Notes: generated by a model from the sequence alone, not told the origin. A DNA stretch of 21,099 nucleotides from DASZZV01 sp035544835 (GCA_035544835.1 DASZZV010000449.1:1-21099); one strand, 5' to 3'; shown: positions 1-7,920, counted from the first letter of the stretch. Translations and numbers: made by a program.

Positions 1-570
1 GGACAGCGTGCGCGCTGCCACTGAGAAAAGAAACTGAGTGGGTGTCATCCCGAGCCGCAGCGAGGGATCTGGGCGGGGGCCTTAGACCCTTGGCAATCGA
101 AAATGGTTGCGAGCACCACGATGGAAGGGCCCCCGCCCAGATCCCTCGCTGCGGCTCGGGATGACACATCGGGGAACCCGCGTAAATTACAGCGAGTTTC
201 TTAGAAGCCGGGGAACGACGCGTGCGTCGCTACTGGGAAAGATGATATGGACATCTATGTTTCTAGCCCCGTAGGGGCGTTTGAAAATAGCCCAGGACGA
301 AGTCCTGGGTACCGGTTTCTCGAGCATGTTTCGAGCCCCGGAGGGGCGTTTGATAGTTCGTTTCGATCGCCCCTCCGGGGCTCGACTTGGAAGCTCGATC
401 GCCAAACCCAGCACTTCGTGCTGGGCTATTTTCAAACGCCCCTACGGGGCTAAGACGAGACGCTTGATGGAACTGATGTCATTAGAAGCCGCAGCGAAGG
501 ATCTCCAGCGGCAGGATGTGAATTCAGATCGCTATATCTTGAGATCCTTCGCTGCGGCTCAGGATGACAA
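1..570. repeat. Composite palindromic repeat, copy R1 (left end cut, interrupted)
   Basis: No gene is credible in 1-589. The stretch starts inside a composite repeat that recurs at 16977-17323 and, diverged, at 18802-19112. It contains a perfect 40-bp inverted repeat (42-81 with 128-167, 46-bp spacer). A second hairpin has 17-bp perfect arms (488-504 with 542-558), and the copy ends with CTCAGGATGACAA (558-570). In the other copies the two hairpins are close together. Here about 280 bp holding another nested palindrome (264-452) lies between them, flanked by the direct repeat TTAGAAGCCG (201-210 and 482-491). Short ORFs in this region are by-products of the palindromes. Confidence 0.85.
264..452. 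repeat. Nested palindrome, GCCCC..GGGGCG family
   Basis: Outer arms of 47 bases (264-310 with 406-452) are imperfectly complementary. They each carry an internal hairpin, CCCAGGAC-GAA-GTCCTGGG on the left and CCCAGCAC-TTC-GTGCTGGG on the right. Inner arms of 17 bases (332-348 with 368-384) are perfectly complementary. The whole can fold as a branched structure. A related pair of GCCCC...GGGGCG arms occurs at 13587-13602 and 13651-13666. The position inside R1 and the flanking 10-bp direct repeat suggest insertion, but no coding capacity is seen. Confidence 0.8.
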
Positions 571-601
571 GCTCGGGAAATTCGCCTGAATGCAACAAAG
601 T

Positions 602-608
602 AAGGGAG
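602..608 (+). promoter_or_regulatory. Ribosome binding site that sets the dapA start
   Basis: AAGGGAG lies 5 bases before the ATG at 614. The in-frame ATG at 590 has no such site, so 614 is preferred. This gives the N-terminus MARDKRFGGV. Confidence 0.7.
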
Positions 609-613
609 TCCTC

Positions 614-1540
614 ATGGCCAGAGACAAGCGTTTCGGGGGAGTGGGCGTCGCGCTCATCACGCCGTTCAAAACCGATGGGGCGCTCGATGAGAAAGCTTTC
701 GAGAAGTTTGTGGACTGGCAGATTGCCGAGGGGATCGATTTTCTCGTCCCCTGCGGAACGACCGGAGAGAATCCCGCGCTCACTCATGAAGAGCATCTAC
801 GGGTCATCGAGCTCACCGTCAAGCGCGCCGGCGGGAGAGTTCCTGTGCTCGCCGGCGCCGGGAGTAACAACACCCCACGCGGAGTCGAGCTGGCGCTCGC
901 TTCCTTCGACCTCGGGGCCGACGGGATCCTGAGCATCACGCCCTACTACAACAAGCCGACACCCGACGGGTTGCTGCGCCATTTCGGCGCCCAGGCCGAG
1001 GCGCTGGAGCGCCGCAAGTCAGGATTTCCGATCATCCTCTACAACGTTCCGGGGCGCACCGGAGTGAACATGACGGCAGCAACGACCCTGCGGATGCGCA
1101 AGGAAATCCCCACGGTCATCGGCGTCAAAGAGGCCTCGGGGAACATGGAGCAGATCCTGGCCGTGCTCCGCGAACGTGACGACGACTTTCTCGTGCTCAG
1201 CGGCGATGACGCCTGGGCGCTGCCGCTCATGGCAGCCGGGGCTGATGGCGTCATCTCGGTGGCCGGCAACGAGGTTCCGTCCCTGATGAAGGAGATGGTC
1301 TGGGCCGCTCTGGCCGGCGATTACAAACGCTCTCGCACCGTTCACGAGCGCATTCTTCCGTTGATGACCGGGAACTTCATCGAGTCCAATCCGATCCCGG
1401 TCAAGACGGTTCTAAAGATGATGGGAATCCTGGAGAATGACATCGTGAGACCTCCCCTGGCACCGATCACCGAGGCTGGCCGCAAGAGGATGGCCGAGAT
1501 CCTGAGTGAGTGTTCGCTGACTACATCAGCGGCCCGCTGA
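614..1540 (+). CDS. dapA: 4-hydroxy-tetrahydrodipicolinate synthase
   Basis: Condenses pyruvate with aspartate semialdehyde, the first committed step to meso-diaminopimelate and lysine, in the cytoplasm. The 308-residue protein has the full DapA/NAL aldolase signature. GTTGEN is at 48-53 with Thr49/Thr50. TPYYNKPT is at 109-116. The catalytic Tyr143 and the substrate-binding Arg148 lie in YNVPGRTG. The Schiff-base Lys172 is in VIGVKEASGN. Length matches the family (about 290-300). An in-frame ATG at 590 exists, but AAGGGAG at 602-608 favours 614. It leads a probable operon, with dapD starting 13 bases after its stop and an aminotransferase further on. DapA paralogues (NAL, KdgA-like) share the fold, but all key residues and the dapD neighbour support this call. 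Confidence 0.95.
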   Translation: MARDKRFGGVGVALITPFKTDGALDEKAFEKFVDWQIAEGIDFLVPCGTTGENPALTHEEHLRVIELTVKRAGGRVPVLAGAGSNNTPRGVELALASFDLGADGILSITPYYNKPTPDGLLRHFGAQAEALERRKSGFPIILYNVPGRTGVNMTAATTLRMRKEIPTVIGVKEASGNMEQILAVLRERDDDFLVLSGDDAWALPLMAAGADGVISVAGNEVPSLMKEMVWAALAGDYKRSRTVHERILPLMTGNFIESNPIPVKTVLKMMGILENDIVRPPLAPITEAGRKRMAEILSECSLTTSAAR

Positions 1541-1553
1541 GAGCACGCACAAA

Positions 1554-2378
1554 ATGTCCGGAATTCAGGAAAGAATCGCCGCCATTGCCTCGGTCAAAGA
1601 CCGGCCCGAAGCGGTTCGGATCATCAGTCTCTTTCTCGCCGAGCTGGAGAAGGGCGACATTCGGTCAGCCGTTCGCGACGCTGACGGAATCTGGCAGGCC
1701 CAAGCCTGGGTGAAGGAGGGTATCCTGGCCGCATTCCGGCTGGGCGTGCTCACCGACTTTGCCTCTGGTGCATTGTCGTTCATCGACAAGGACACCGTCC
1801 CGCCACGACGCTTCCGCAAGGACGAAGGTGTTCGAATTGTCCCGGGTGGCTCCTCTGTTCGGAGGGGCGCCTACGTCGGAAAAGGCGTCGTGATCATGCC
1901 GCCCGCATACATCAATGTGGGCGCCTATGTCGATGAGGGAACCATGGTCGACTCTCACGCTCTGGTCGGCTCGTGCGCGCAGATCGGCAAACGTGTGCAC
2001 CTGAGCGCGGCGGCGCAGATCGGCGGCGTGCTCGAACCGGTCGGGAGCTTGCCGGTGATCATCGAAGACGACGTGATCGTCGGCGGAAATGCCGGCATCT
2101 ATGAAGGAACCGTCGTGCGTTCCCGGGCTGTGATCGGTGCCGGCGTCGTGATCACCGGGTCGACTCCTGTCTATGACGTGGTGCGGGGTCAGGTCTACCG
2201 CAAGTCAGTCGACCGACCTCTCGAGATCCCATTCGGGGCAGTGGTCATTCCTGGCTCGCGTCCACTGAAAGGCAAGTTCGGCGAAGATCACGGCCTGCAT
2301 ATAGCAACGCCCGTGATCGTGAAGTACCGAGACGATAAGACCGAGGCTTCTACGGCTCTGGAAGAGGCACTTCGTTGA
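1554..2378 (+). CDS. dapD: 2,3,4,5-tetrahydropyridine-2,6-dicarboxylate N-succinyltransferase
   Basis: Transfers succinyl from succinyl-CoA to tetrahydrodipicolinate, committing the pathway to the succinylase branch of lysine/DAP synthesis. The 274-residue length equals the E. coli enzyme. The N-terminal helical domain (about 1-95) is followed by a left-handed beta-helix of hexapeptide repeats (about 100-230). Diagnostic stretches include VNVGAYVDEGTMVD-like and GSCAQIGKRVHLSAAAQIGG-like segments and GGVLEP. The start ATG follows the dapA stop by 13 bases with only a weak GAGAG upstream, so translation may be coupled to dapA. This paralogue type is clearly DapD rather than the shorter acetyltransferase DapH. 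Confidence 0.95.
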   Translation: MSGIQERIAAIASVKDRPEAVRIISLFLAELEKGDIRSAVRDADGIWQAQAWVKEGILAAFRLGVLTDFASGALSFIDKDTVPPRRFRKDEGVRIVPGGSSVRRGAYVGKGVVIMPPAYINVGAYVDEGTMVDSHALVGSCAQIGKRVHLSAAAQIGGVLEPVGSLPVIIEDDVIVGGNAGIYEGTVVRSRAVIGAGVVITGSTPVYDVVRGQVYRKSVDRPLEIPFGAVVIPGSRPLKGKFGEDHGLHIATPVIVKYRDDKTEASTALEEALR

Positions 2379-2402
2379 TTCTGTCCCTCACCGGACCTGC
2401 AG

Positions 2403-2420
2403 GCGGCCGGGGGCGGCCGC
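2403..2420. other. GC-rich hairpin between dapD and the aminotransferase gene
   Basis: GCGGCCG (2403-2409) and CGGCCGC (2414-2420) form a perfect 7-bp stem around a GGGG loop in the 83-base gap after dapD. There is no T-tract, so it is not a classic terminator. It could be an attenuator or a transcript-stabilising hairpin. Confidence 0.4.
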
Positions 2421-2461
2421 ACCACACGATGAGGAGAGGCAGTGGCGGAGGCGTCTGACTC

Positions 2462-3604
2462 ATGCCGAGTCGCGCTGCGCACCGATTCGACGACATCGAG
2501 CTCTCCCTCATTCGGCAGATCAACGCTCTGGCTACTCCTCTATCCCTGAATCTCGGTATCGGTGAGCCGAATATCGAGCCCGACGCCTCTCTTCGTGAGA
2601 TGGCAGCCCGGGCCATTCGAGAAGACTCCTGGCACTACACCCCTAACGCCGGAACGATGGAGCTGCGCAGGGCGATTGCCTCGACGATCGACAGAGAGCT
2701 CGATCCGAAAACGAATGTCTGCGTGACGGCCGGAACCGAGGAAGCGCTGTACTCGATCATGCAGGCTTTCGTAGAAGGGGGTGACGAGGTGATCATCCCG
2801 AACCCGGGCTTTGTCGCCTACGACACCATCGCCAGGTTGTGCGGTGCCGAGGTGGTTTCCTATCGACTCGAGCCCGCGAACTGGTCGATCGATTTCGGCA
2901 GCCTCGAGAGCGCGCTCTCCCCGAAAACGAAGATCGTCATCGTCAACTCTCCCTCGAATCCGACCGGCGGTGTCATCGACGAGGCTTCCATGGAGCGTCT
3001 GGCAACACTGAGCAAGGAGCGCGACTTCCTCATCATCAGTGATGAGGTCTATCGCGAGATTCACTATGACTCGCGGCCGCCCGGCATGTGGGGACGGTCA
3101 CCCAATGCGATCGTCGTGAATGGCCTGTCCAAGAGTCACTCCATGACAGGGCTCCGCATCGGCTGGGCGCTCGCCGATGAGCGCCTGCAGCCGGTGATCG
3201 TCAAGGCTCATCAATACATCGCCACCTGTGCCTCCAGCGTCGCTCAGCGGCTCGCCGAGATGATTTTGACCGACACCGCCTGGAACGAGGCCTGGCTGAC
3301 GCAGATGCGAGCTCGTTTCCTGGAGCAACGAGACGCCGCCGTCTTCGCCGTCAGGCAGGAGCTCGACACGCCCGTTTCCCCACCGCCCGGTGCCTTCTAC
3401 CTGTTCGTTCCCATCCCACGATGCAATTCACTGGAGACCGCGAAATCACTGGCCACCGAAGCGGCCATCCTCACGATCCCCGGAATTGCCTTCGGATCGG
3501 CAGGAGAGGGTTTCCTGCGGATCTCTTACGCCGCCTCGATTGACATTATCACCAGCGGTATCGAGCGGATCGGGAGGTATCTGAAGGAATCGTCCCGATC
3601 GTAA
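2462..3604 (+). CDS. PLP-dependent class I/II aminotransferase, probably N-succinyl-diaminopimelate aminotransferase
   Basis: Fold-type I aminotransferase of 380 residues, cytoplasmic. Seen: NPTGG at 166-170 with Asn166; SDEVYREI at 193-200 with the PLP-binding Asp194 and Tyr197; SKSHSMTGLRIGW at 223-235 with the Schiff-base Lys224 and phosphate-binding Arg232; and a C-terminal GFLRISYA with the carboxylate-binding arginine. GGAGG at 2447-2451 supports the ATG at 2462. The family includes AspC, PatA and DapC-like enzymes, which sequence alone does not separate here. Sitting directly after dapA-dapD, the natural inferred role is the DapC step, converting N-succinyl-2-amino-6-oxopimelate with glutamate. 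No dapE is present in this window. Confidence 0.85.
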   Translation: MPSRAAHRFDDIELSLIRQINALATPLSLNLGIGEPNIEPDASLREMAARAIREDSWHYTPNAGTMELRRAIASTIDRELDPKTNVCVTAGTEEALYSIMQAFVEGGDEVIIPNPGFVAYDTIARLCGAEVVSYRLEPANWSIDFGSLESALSPKTKIVIVNSPSNPTGGVIDEASMERLATLSKERDFLIISDEVYREIHYDSRPPGMWGRSPNAIVVNGLSKSHSMTGLRIGWALADERLQPVIVKAHQYIATCASSVAQRLAEMILTDTAWNEAWLTQMRARFLEQRDAAVFAVRQELDTPVSPPPGAFYLFVPIPRCNSLETAKSLATEAAILTIPGIAFGSAGEGFLRISYAASIDIITSGIERIGRYLKESSRS

Positions 3605-3605
3605 G

Positions 3606-3622
3606 GGCGCGCAGAGCGCGCC
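3606..3622. terminator. Hairpin directly after the aminotransferase stop
   Basis: GGCGCGC-AGA-GCGCGCC is a perfect 7-bp stem with a three-base loop, starting two bases after the TAA stop. It has no T-run, so termination is possible but not certain. Confidence 0.4.
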
Positions 3623-3754
3623 AATCGGAGTGGCGGCATCTTTGCCGCCTGGCTCGGCGGCGTCCCGCGCCGCCGTTCTAGTGGCCGCGATCTGCTCTGT
3701 GGCGGCGGCGCGGGACGCCGCCGAGCCAGGCGACAGGATGTCGCCACTCTGATT
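3623..3754. repeat. Large imperfect inverted repeat
   Basis: The 220-base gap 3605-3824 holds arms 3623-3674 and 3704-3754, about 51 bases each. They match except for a few substitutions and a one-base indel, separated by a 29-base spacer. The inner 22 or so bases (GCCTGGCTCGGCGGCG and onward) pair perfectly. It fits an immobile palindromic repeat or small non-autonomous element; no coding sequence is visible. Confidence 0.8.
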
Positions 3755-3824
3755 TCACACCCGCTAAACGCTTACAGCTGAGCCTGAAGGCGCCGTTCCG
3801 ATTTCGAGTATCATTCTCCCCCCG

Positions 3825-4571
3825 ATGACCAGTTATGACGTAGTGATTTCCGCGCGGAACGAGGAGCGGACCATCGGCGCTGTCATCGACGCCGCACGCC
3901 GGGCTCAGGGCGTGGGAGAAGTGATCGTCGTCGACGACCATTCCACGGATGCCACGAGAGAGGTCGCCATCGCCGCGGGAGCACGCGTCGTGACTTCCCG
4001 CGGGCGCGAAGACAAAGCCCAGGCGATGGCAACGGGCGTAGCCGCATCTACATCCTCGATCATCGTCTTCTTCGATGGCGACATTCTCCATGTCGAGCCA
4101 CACCACTTCGAGGGTCTGGCCGACCCGATCATCGAGGGACCGTACGTTCTCTCATGCGGCCTGATCGACTACGGCATTCGCAACAGACTCTTTCTGCGCC
4201 TGCCCCCGATCACCGGCTTGAGAGCCGTCCGACGCGATATCTTCGAGGCCATCCCTCCGGAGAAGCTGCGAGGGTTTCAAATCGAGATCATGATCAACGA
4301 GGTCGTTGCTCGAGGGTGGATGCCCTGCACCATCCGCGTCCTCTCAGGGGCCGGGCATCTCACGAAACTGAGGAAGGAAGGGCTCCGGAAAGGGCTTCCC
4401 CAGCACTTTCGGATGACCATTGAGCTCCTCGATTGCTTTCGCTTTGTACCTCTCTGGACCTACTGGTCTTATCTCAAAAACCTGGACGTTCTCTGTCCGA
4501 CTGAGGAAATGAAAAGAATTCCATCGCGGAATTCTCTGTCCGATCAAACCGATTTCATCCCCGAGACGTAA
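3825..4571 (+). CDS. Family 2 glycosyltransferase
   Basis: A 248-residue GT-A fold glycosyltransferase. The N-terminal VVISARNEERTIG (6-18) and VVDDHSTD (35-42) form the nucleotide-binding part. FFDGDI (82-87) carries the metal-binding DxD. ITGLRAVRRDIFEAIP around 133-148 is the acceptor-side region common in GT2 enzymes. There is no clear transmembrane anchor, so it is probably cytoplasmic or peripheral. Donor and acceptor cannot be read from the sequence. No Shine-Dalgarno site is visible; TATCAT at 3809-3814 lies 10 bases before the ATG, so a leaderless transcript is possible. The stop is 12 bases before the DUF547 gene, probably one transcript ending at the terminator near 5413. Confidence 0.85.
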   Translation: MTSYDVVISARNEERTIGAVIDAARRAQGVGEVIVVDDHSTDATREVAIAAGARVVTSRGREDKAQAMATGVAASTSSIIVFFDGDILHVEPHHFEGLADPIIEGPYVLSCGLIDYGIRNRLFLRLPPITGLRAVRRDIFEAIPPEKLRGFQIEIMINEVVARGWMPCTIRVLSGAGHLTKLRKEGLRKGLPQHFRMTIELLDCFRFVPLWTYWSYLKNLDVLCPTEEMKRIPSRNSLSDQTDFIPET

Positions 4572-4583
4572 GAAAGGATAACT

Positions 4584-5366
4584 ATGAATAAAAAATCAAT
4601 CGCTGCCCGCATTCTGCTGTCACTCTCGGTTTCGATGTTCGCCATGTCGGCATTCGCCGGCACCGAGCCCGATTACTCCGCCTGGAACGCTATTCTGACC
4701 AAGCACTACAACCCGGAAAAGGGCATGGATTACAAGGGTCTCAAGGCCACTCACATGGCGGAGCTGAACAAGCTCAACGACATGATGGGCAAAGTCAACG
4801 TCAATGCCCTCGATCGCAAGCAGCAGCAGGCCTACTGGATGAACTACTACAATATCTCCGTGGTCTCGCTGATCGCCGAAAAATATCCGCTGAAGTCGAT
4901 CCGCGACCTCGATGGGTTCCTTCCTTACGGCGTGTTCCTGAAGGATCGCGTCATGGTCAACGGCAGCAAGACCTCATTGAAGAAAATGGAAGACGAGAAG
5001 ATCCGCGCCGGCTTCAAAGACCCGCGCGTGCACTTCGCCATCAACTGCGCCGCCAAGAGCTGCCCTCCGCTCCGCACCGAGGCCTACACCGGTGAGAAGC
5101 TCGACATGCAGCTTGACGAACAGGCTCGCAAGTTCCTCAACGGACCCACAGGCGTCCGCATCGAGAAGAACGGGGACGAGACGATCTTCAACACCACCAA
5201 GATCATGGACTGGTTCAAGAAAGATTTCGCAGACTGGGGCGGCGGTGCCCTCGCTTTCTCCAAGAAGTACCTCGACGCCAACCACATGAAGCCCCTGCAG
5301 GGCGCATCCAAGGTCACAATCAAGTACGACGACTACAGCTGGGCCCTGAACGACGCCTCCAAATAG
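4584..5366 (+). CDS. Secreted DUF547 domain protein
   Basis: A 260-residue protein with a Sec signal peptide (about 1-25, predicted cut after AFA). The mature part is a DUF547 domain: YWMNYYN at 84-90, VHFAINCAAKSCPPL around 149-163 with Cys155 and Cys160, and the C-terminal YDDYSWALN typical of the family. DUF547 has no settled function. The paired Cys and His149/Asn154-type residues resemble a papain/NlpC-like or redox site, but that is inference. AAAGGA at 4573-4578 places the start. It follows the glycosyltransferase closely and is followed by a strong terminator. Confidence 0.88.
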   Translation: MNKKSIAARILLSLSVSMFAMSAFAGTEPDYSAWNAILTKHYNPEKGMDYKGLKATHMAELNKLNDMMGKVNVNALDRKQQQAYWMNYYNISVVSLIAEKYPLKSIRDLDGFLPYGVFLKDRVMVNGSKTSLKKMEDEKIRAGFKDPRVHFAINCAAKSCPPLRTEAYTGEKLDMQLDEQARKFLNGPTGVRIEKNGDETIFNTTKIMDWFKKDFADWGGGALAFSKKYLDANHMKPLQGASKVTIKYDDYSWALNDASK

Positions 5367-5412
5367 TCCCTCGATTTCCCGTACAATACGCGATATCGAA
5401 CACGGCGAAGCC

Positions 5413-5447
5413 GGCAAGGGCGATGTAACGATCGCCCTTGCCTTTCT
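5413..5447 (+). terminator. Rho-independent terminator after the DUF547 gene
   Basis: Perfect 12-bp stem GGCAAGGGCGAT (5413-5424) with ATCGCCCTTGCC (5431-5442), a 6-base loop, then TTTCT. It lies 46 bases after the stop at 5366 and is the best terminator in the window. Confidence 0.85.
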
Positions 5448-5494
5448 CTGGCTTCAGCTTTGCGTGAGCGAATGGGACGAGGTGGGACGACAAC

Positions 5495-6859
5495 ATGGAT
5501 GGACAGTCGGGTAGCAGTCTGCTCAATGCCATAAGCCTGCTCAAGGACCCCGTCACAGCCGAGAAGCGCTCGCTCCTCGCCGGTCGATGGTCCACGCTCG
5601 ATCCCTCGCTGAGGCTGCTGACCCAGGGTCTGGGCCAGAAAGCTACAGGATGCGGGGCCACAATCGGCATTCAGCCCAAATGCGACTTCGCCTGCACCGG
5701 CTGCTACCTCGGTGACGAAGCCAACAAGATTCCGGCCCTTCCCACCTCGGCGATTCTCGAGCAGCTCCGCCAGCTCCGCGCCTACCTCGGACCGAAGAGC
5801 AATGTTCAGATCACTGACGGGGAAGTCACGCTGCGGCCCGTCGAGGAGCTTATCGAGATTCTCGCCTACGCCCGCAAGATCGGCGTAATCCCCATGCTCA
5901 TGACCCACGGCGACACCTTCCGCCGGCAGCCCGGGCTTCTGGAGCGGCTGATGTCCGAGGGATTTCTGACCGAGGTCTCGATTCATATCGATATCACCCA
6001 GCGTGGCCGCGACGGTTACCGCTCACCCAGAACAGAGCTGGAGTTGATGCCTCTCCGCGAGGAGTATGCCCAGATGATCCGCACGGCCCGGAAGGTAACC
6101 GGTCGCCGTCTCCGCGCCGCCACGACTCTCACCGTGACACAGCAGAATCTTCCGCACATCGCCGACGTCACGCGGTGGGTGATCAAGAACCGCGACGCTT
6201 TCAGTCTCATCAGCTTCCAGCCGATGGCTCATGTAGGCCGCACGCGAAAGAACCTGCAGGGAGTGACGCCGGAGGAGCTCTGGACCGAGGTTGGCAAAGC
6301 GACCGGAGACTACGGAATGCCGCTCACTAAGGCCGGCCCGTTCCACTTCGGCCATCCGGAGTGCACGCGCTTCGTTCCGCTCATCTCCATTCAGAAACCG
6401 AACGAGAAGCCGAAATTGATGCAGCTCATCCGCGACAATCCCGAGGACCTTCAGATCATGAAGGAATACACCGATCGTGGTCTGCTCGGAATGGCCTTCC
6501 GCGACGACTCGCCCGCGGAGATGGTGGGAAGAGCAGTCGGCGCCATCCGTAAAGCTCCGGTCTGGTTTTTCGGCAGAGTGAAAAAGTTCCTCGATGGCCG
6601 GCTCAGAAATGAAACAGGTACCACGTTCTTCCCGCTCCTCTTCAAAGGGCTAATGGGAATGGTCCGCGTCGACGGTGTCACCTTGACGAGCCATCACTTC
6701 ATGGCGCCCGAAGAGCTCGGGACCGAGGTTGGTCAGCTCAGACTCAGCGCCTGCGTGTTCCGCCTTCCCTACAAGGGCGAGATGGTTCCAATGTGCCAGA
6801 TGAACGCAGGCGGACTCCGCGAAGAGTTCTACGCCGGCATCATCAAGGGCGAGGGCTGA
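5495..6859 (+). CDS. Radical SAM protein, subfamily unassigned
   Basis: A 454-residue radical SAM enzyme. The CxxxCxxC motif that binds the 4Fe-4S cluster is CDFACTGC at 63-70 (Cys63, Cys67, Cys70). The usual GGE motif is replaced by TDGEVTLRP (107-115), and MTHGD and SIHID mark later barrel strands. Additional cysteines at 53, 290 (HPECTRF), 420 (SACVF) and 434 (MCQMN) could hold an auxiliary cluster or metal. Length and the post-barrel segment (about 300-454) exceed a minimal core. Substrate is unknown; MoaA-, HpnH- and tetraether-synthase-like groups are alternatives that I cannot choose between. GAGGTGGGA at 5479-5487 supports the ATG. It is probably a single-gene transcript, since a terminator precedes it and a convergent gene follows. 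Confidence 0.85.
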   Translation: MDGQSGSSLLNAISLLKDPVTAEKRSLLAGRWSTLDPSLRLLTQGLGQKATGCGATIGIQPKCDFACTGCYLGDEANKIPALPTSAILEQLRQLRAYLGPKSNVQITDGEVTLRPVEELIEILAYARKIGVIPMLMTHGDTFRRQPGLLERLMSEGFLTEVSIHIDITQRGRDGYRSPRTELELMPLREEYAQMIRTARKVTGRRLRAATTLTVTQQNLPHIADVTRWVIKNRDAFSLISFQPMAHVGRTRKNLQGVTPEELWTEVGKATGDYGMPLTKAGPFHFGHPECTRFVPLISIQKPNEKPKLMQLIRDNPEDLQIMKEYTDRGLLGMAFRDDSPAEMVGRAVGAIRKAPVWFFGRVKKFLDGRLRNETGTTFFPLLFKGLMGMVRVDGVTLTSHHFMAPEELGTEVGQLRLSACVFRLPYKGEMVPMCQMNAGGLREEFYAGIIKGEG

Positions 6860-6860
6860 G

Positions 6861-6992
6861 GGATTCGGATTTCGAATTTCGAATTGAAAAGAACCAGGCT
6901 CCCTCGTCATGGCGGGCCGGCTCTCTCAAATGAGCTCGCTGATGTCTCTCCATTCGGCAAATGCCTATTTTGGTTCTTTAAATTCGAAATCC
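6861..6992. repeat. TTTCGAA-type inverted repeat between convergent genes, copy 1
   Basis: Left arm 6861-6896 (GGATTTCGAATT...GAAAAGAACCA) and right arm 6971-6992 (TGGTTCTTTAAATTCGAAAT and CC) are imperfectly complementary around a 74-base spacer. It lies between the stops of the radical SAM gene and the nucleoside hydrolase gene. A relative occurs at 10892-10982, also between convergent genes. It may serve as a bidirectional terminator. Confidence 0.65.
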
Positions 6993-7009
6993 TAGCCTGG
7001 CCCTTCACC

Positions 7010-7807
7010 TCAATTCTCAATTCGCCTCACAAACGCCTCCCACGCCTTCGACTCGTCGAAGGAGCGAATCAGCCGCACGGGACGATCCCCCTCGCCGAAT
7101 TTCATGTGAGTGTTTGAAGCGATCGTGGCCGTCGTCTCCTCCCAGGTGAAGAGTCCGGGTTCGATCAGATACATGGCCGCGGTCAGATCCCAGACCGGAA
7201 AGGAACTGGCCCGCTTGAGAATCCGGGCCCGGCGAAGCCATCGTCGCGAGCCCTTCACGAGCAGGTCGGTGAGCTCGTTCTTCGGCAGGTCCCGCAATCG
7301 CTCATGCGAGGCTCGCATCCGGCACGCAACCTCGAGCGGAACGAAAGTGAGGGGAAGGTCTGACCTGAACAGAGCGAACGTCGCCACCTTGTCTTTGGTG
7401 AGATTGAATTCATGGGGCCACAGCGGAGGCCATCGACCGCGCGAAGTGGCATTGGCGCCAACGATGACAACCTCCTTCACCCGGCTCACGAACCCCGGGT
7501 CGTCACGAATTGCCGCGGCGATGTTCGTGAGCGGCCCTAAGGCGGCGATGGTCAATGGCCCGCTTGTCGCGGAAAGAAACTTCGTGATGGCGCTGCCGGC
7601 CGGACGAAGCATGGCACCGGTAAAGCCGCAGGTGCTCGCAACACGCTCGTTATTGGCTGCTGCCCGAGGCTCGCTCGTGTTCCCGGCAACGCTGCCGATA
7701 CCGATCACATCCAGCGGACTTTGCAGCAGCGCAGCGATGGCGAAGGCATCGTCCACATCGCCAAAGGGCGACCCGAGGGCGTTGTCGCTGTCGATGTAGG
7801 AAGGCAC
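7010..7807 (-). CDS. Nucleoside hydrolase-like protein (IUNH superfamily)
   Basis: Would hydrolyse the N-glycosidic bond of ribonucleosides in salvage; the true substrate is unknown. The 265 residues are shorter than typical members (about 310). Seen: IDSD at 5-8 and DVDDAFA at 17-23 (calcium-binding aspartates), VAGNTS at 40-45, ALGPLTNIAAAI at 89-100, EFN at 133-135 and the C-terminal WDLTAAMYL with Asp207. Canonical members have DTDPGxDDA; here about seven extra residues lie between the first two and last two aspartates. The start is GTG at 7805-7807 with no good ribosome site nearby, so it is the least certain part. It is convergent with the radical SAM gene, and TAGAAGC repeats lie just upstream. 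Confidence 0.8.
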   Translation of the reverse strand: MPSYIDSDNALGSPFGDVDDAFAIAALLQSPLDVIGIGSVAGNTSEPRAAANNERVASTCGFTGAMLRPAGSAITKFLSATSGPLTIAALGPLTNIAAAIRDDPGFVSRVKEVVIVGANATSRGRWPPLWPHEFNLTKDKVATFALFRSDLPLTFVPLEVACRMRASHERLRDLPKNELTDLLVKGSRRWLRRARILKRASSFPVWDLTAAMYLIEPGLFTWEETTATIASNTHMKFGEGDRPVRLIRSFDESKAWEAFVRRIEN

Positions 7808-7838
7808 CGGCAGATTGTACGACCCGTCTCCTGGCTGA

Positions 7839-7873
7839 TAGCTAGAAGCTAGAAGCTAATAGCTAGAAGCTAA
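7839..7873. repeat. Short TAGAAGC heptamer array
   Basis: Interrupted tandem copies of the 7-base unit GCTAGAA between the 5' ends of the nucleoside hydrolase gene (minus) and the CxxC mini-protein gene (plus). The same unit forms longer arrays at 20888-21037. It sits in the divergent promoter region, but no promoter boxes are convincing. Confidence 0.7.
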
Positions 7874-7920
7874 GATGGAAGTTCATGACCCGCTTTCATC
7901 GTTGAAGGAAAGAAGAAGCC

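Noticed and set aside
1..570. Insertion sequence
   Set aside because: Terminal repeats are present, but there is no transposase ORF in this or the other copies; at most a non-autonomous element.
187..589. Overlapping short ORFs on both strands in the first 600 bases
   Set aside because: They lie in the inverted repeats, appear on both strands because of the palindromes, and resemble no protein family.
7110..7799. Plus-strand ORF of 229 codons opposite the nucleoside hydrolase
   Set aside because: The minus-strand protein has the IUNH motifs; the plus-strand product is Ser/Arg-rich with no recognisable features.
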